Assembly (NCBI GenBank): GCA_937983635.1
Contig: CALJZR010000077.1
Span: 1-15,104, forward strand
DNA length: 15,104 bases
Direction: 5' to 3'
From: an uncultured bacterium
Lineage (GTDB): Bacteria > Patescibacteriota > Patescibacteriia > Patescibacteriales > UBA12465
Every line of letters begins with the position of its first letter. Position 1 is the first letter of the stretch. Both the position numbers and the translations under genes were made by a program. The notes under the pieces were generated by a model that was given only the letters and a program-made list of their open reading frames with translations, ran no database searches and was not told the DNA's origin. This document shows, one piece after another, positions 14,113 to 15,104 of this stretch.

Positions 14113-14121
14113 ATTATAGCA
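14113..14121 (-). promoter_or_regulatory. Extended -10 promoter of the coiled-coil gene
   Basis: Minus strand TGCTATAAT, with TATAAT at 14118-14113, identical over nine bases to the promoter at 4579-4571. There is no good -35. It follows directly after the mnmA terminator and gives a leader of about 23 bases. Confidence 0.6.
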
Positions 14122-14139
14122 CAAGCAAAATAGAAAAGA

Positions 14140-14167
14140 AAAAAAGAGCCGAAGCTCTTTTTTTATA
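14140..14167 (-). terminator. Intrinsic terminator of mnmA
   Basis: On the minus strand GAGC-TTCG-GCTC (14157-14146) is flanked by A and T runs, giving a stem with a C(UUCG)G tetraloop followed by TTTTTTT. It begins about 20 bases after the mnmA stop. Confidence 0.88.
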
Positions 14168-14187
14168 AGCAAAGATTAAGTAAAGAA

Positions 14188-15079
14188 TTAATCAATAATC
14201 CCACCGCCCAAGACGCGGCTCCCCTGATAAAAAACAGCACTCTGACCGGGAGTCACCGCTCTGGTCGCTTTTTTTAAAACTACTTTTAGCCTTCCCTTTT
14301 TTCGGCCCTTCTCCAAGCGACAAGCTAAAGGCGCGTGTCCATAACGAATAACAACCTGGCAAGATAAAGGCAAGGTCGGAGCTTTCTTGTCTAACCAAGT
14401 GGCACCACTAACGCTAAAATCTGAGCGATAGAGAATCTTATCATCCCAGGTCCGCACTACCCATAAAATATTATTATCATAGTCCATCTCGGCCGCATAA
14501 TAAGGGCCCGTACCACCGATTTCAATCCCTCTTCTTTGCCCAACTGTATATAAAGCTAGGCCCTGATGTTCGCCAATGACTTGACCATCTTCTTTCCGCT
14601 TAATCGGCCCCGGCTTTAACTTTAAATGCCGCTTTAAAAAATTATTATGGGCCCCGGAAAGAAAGCAAATATCTTGGCTCTCGCTTTTTGAAGCTGTCGG
14701 TAAGCCGTATTTAGCGGCTAAAGCCCGCACTTGGGGTTTTAAATAATTACCCAAGGGGAAATATAGATGTTTCAATTCTTGCTGCGTAAAAGTATAGAGA
14801 AAATAAGACTGATCCTTGTTAGCATCTTTAGCTCGGAAAACTCGAGCCTCTCCATCCTTATCTAATCTTTTTAAATAATGACCGCTAGCGACGCCGTCGT
14901 AACCTAAGGCACGGGCGTGCTTTAAAAGTAAACCAAGTTTAATCTGCTTATTACAAACAACGCAAGGATTCGGGGTGCGGCCGGCCGCATATTCGGCTAA
15001 AAAGTAATCAACCACCGCGGCCTTAAATTCCTTAGCAAAATTAAAAGAAAATAAAGGAATGCCGATTTGACTGGCAACT
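14188..15079 (-). CDS. mnmA: tRNA-specific 2-thiouridylase MnmA, N-terminus missing at contig end
   Basis: MnmA makes 2-thiouridine at the wobble position U34 of tRNA Lys, Glu and Gln, using ATP and sulfur from a persulfide relay. About 297 codons remain. The first intact codon is Val at 15078-15076. The N-terminal PP-loop (SGGVDS motif), roughly 75-80 residues, lies beyond the end. Retained are AGRTPNPCVVCNKQIK with the catalytic cysteine (codon 14964-14962) and the SESQDICFL block with the second cysteine (codon 14667-14665), GHY (SAM-independent tRNA/ATP region), DQSYFLY, GQRRGIEIGG, and the C-terminal beta-barrel ending RVLGGGIID. Both redox cysteines are present. An apparent start GTG at 15096 followed by Cys-Ser-Ser-Asp-Leu is adapter-derived and not part of the protein. 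The gene has its own terminator; its promoter is outside the window. Confidence 0.95.
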
Positions 15080-15104
15080 AGATCGGAAGAGCACACGTCT
15101 GAAC
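15080..15104. other. Illumina TruSeq adapter remnant
   Basis: The last 25 bases begin AGATCGGAAGAGC and continue CACACGTCTGAAC, matching the TruSeq read-1 adapter. It is not genomic. It should be trimmed and the contig treated as ending at 15079. Confidence 0.97.

Noticed and set aside
1..15104. CRISPR arrays, insertion sequences, riboswitches, toxin-antitoxin or defence genes
   Set aside because: No regularly spaced repeats, transposase motifs, terminal inverted repeats or recognisable riboswitch leaders were seen on either strand.

Overview
The window looks like a piece of a Patescibacteria (Candidate Phyla Radiation) chromosome, probably of the Parcubacteria type. The evidence is protein character: a DUF3048 envelope protein, a Ctc-type L25, an archaeal-type class I aldolase, a baseplate-J-like bitopic protein, and two family-orphan proteins of a kind common in that group. 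Base composition is moderate, with AT-rich intergenic regions. Most genes lack a Shine-Dalgarno sequence, all visible stops are TAA or TAG, and the tRNA has no encoded CCA. The placement rests on protein recognition by eye, not on a tree.

Layout: 1-732 (+) is the 3' part of prmC, tail to tail with the leftward block 4543-734: envelope orphan, rodA, rplY (L25/Ctc), DUF3048. Within that block the genes lie close together and probably form one operon. A short divergent promoter region (4544-4608) separates it from the rightward class I fructose-bisphosphate aldolase gene (4609-5562). That gene ends at a strong bidirectional terminator shared with the leftward 479-residue membrane protein gene (7060-5621). 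Next come leftward dnaE (10880-7173) with its own promoter, and the leftward segregation block 13475-11018: parA, rdgB, parB and a previously hidden 50-codon membrane microprotein, closed by an intrinsic terminator. A tRNA-Leu(CAA) gene (13605-13688, +) diverges from parA, and their two promoters overlap at the -35 box. A coiled-coil protein (14083-13730, -) and a 5'-truncated mnmA (15079-14188, -) finish the window.

Functionally this is mostly housekeeping: translation (PrmC, L25, tRNA-Leu, MnmA), replication and nucleotide hygiene (DnaE, RdgB), chromosome segregation (ParA/ParB), cell wall synthesis (RodA), and central carbon metabolism (aldolase). I see no phage, insertion sequence, CRISPR, toxin-antitoxin or defence system. 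The least explained content is the three membrane orphans (306, 479 and 50 residues), the insertion of rdgB between parA and parB with substitutions at two conserved RdgB positions, and the shared-box divergent promoter.

Data quality: the last 25 bases (15080-15104) match the Illumina TruSeq adapter, so the apparent start of the last gene is an artefact and genuine sequence stops at 15079.
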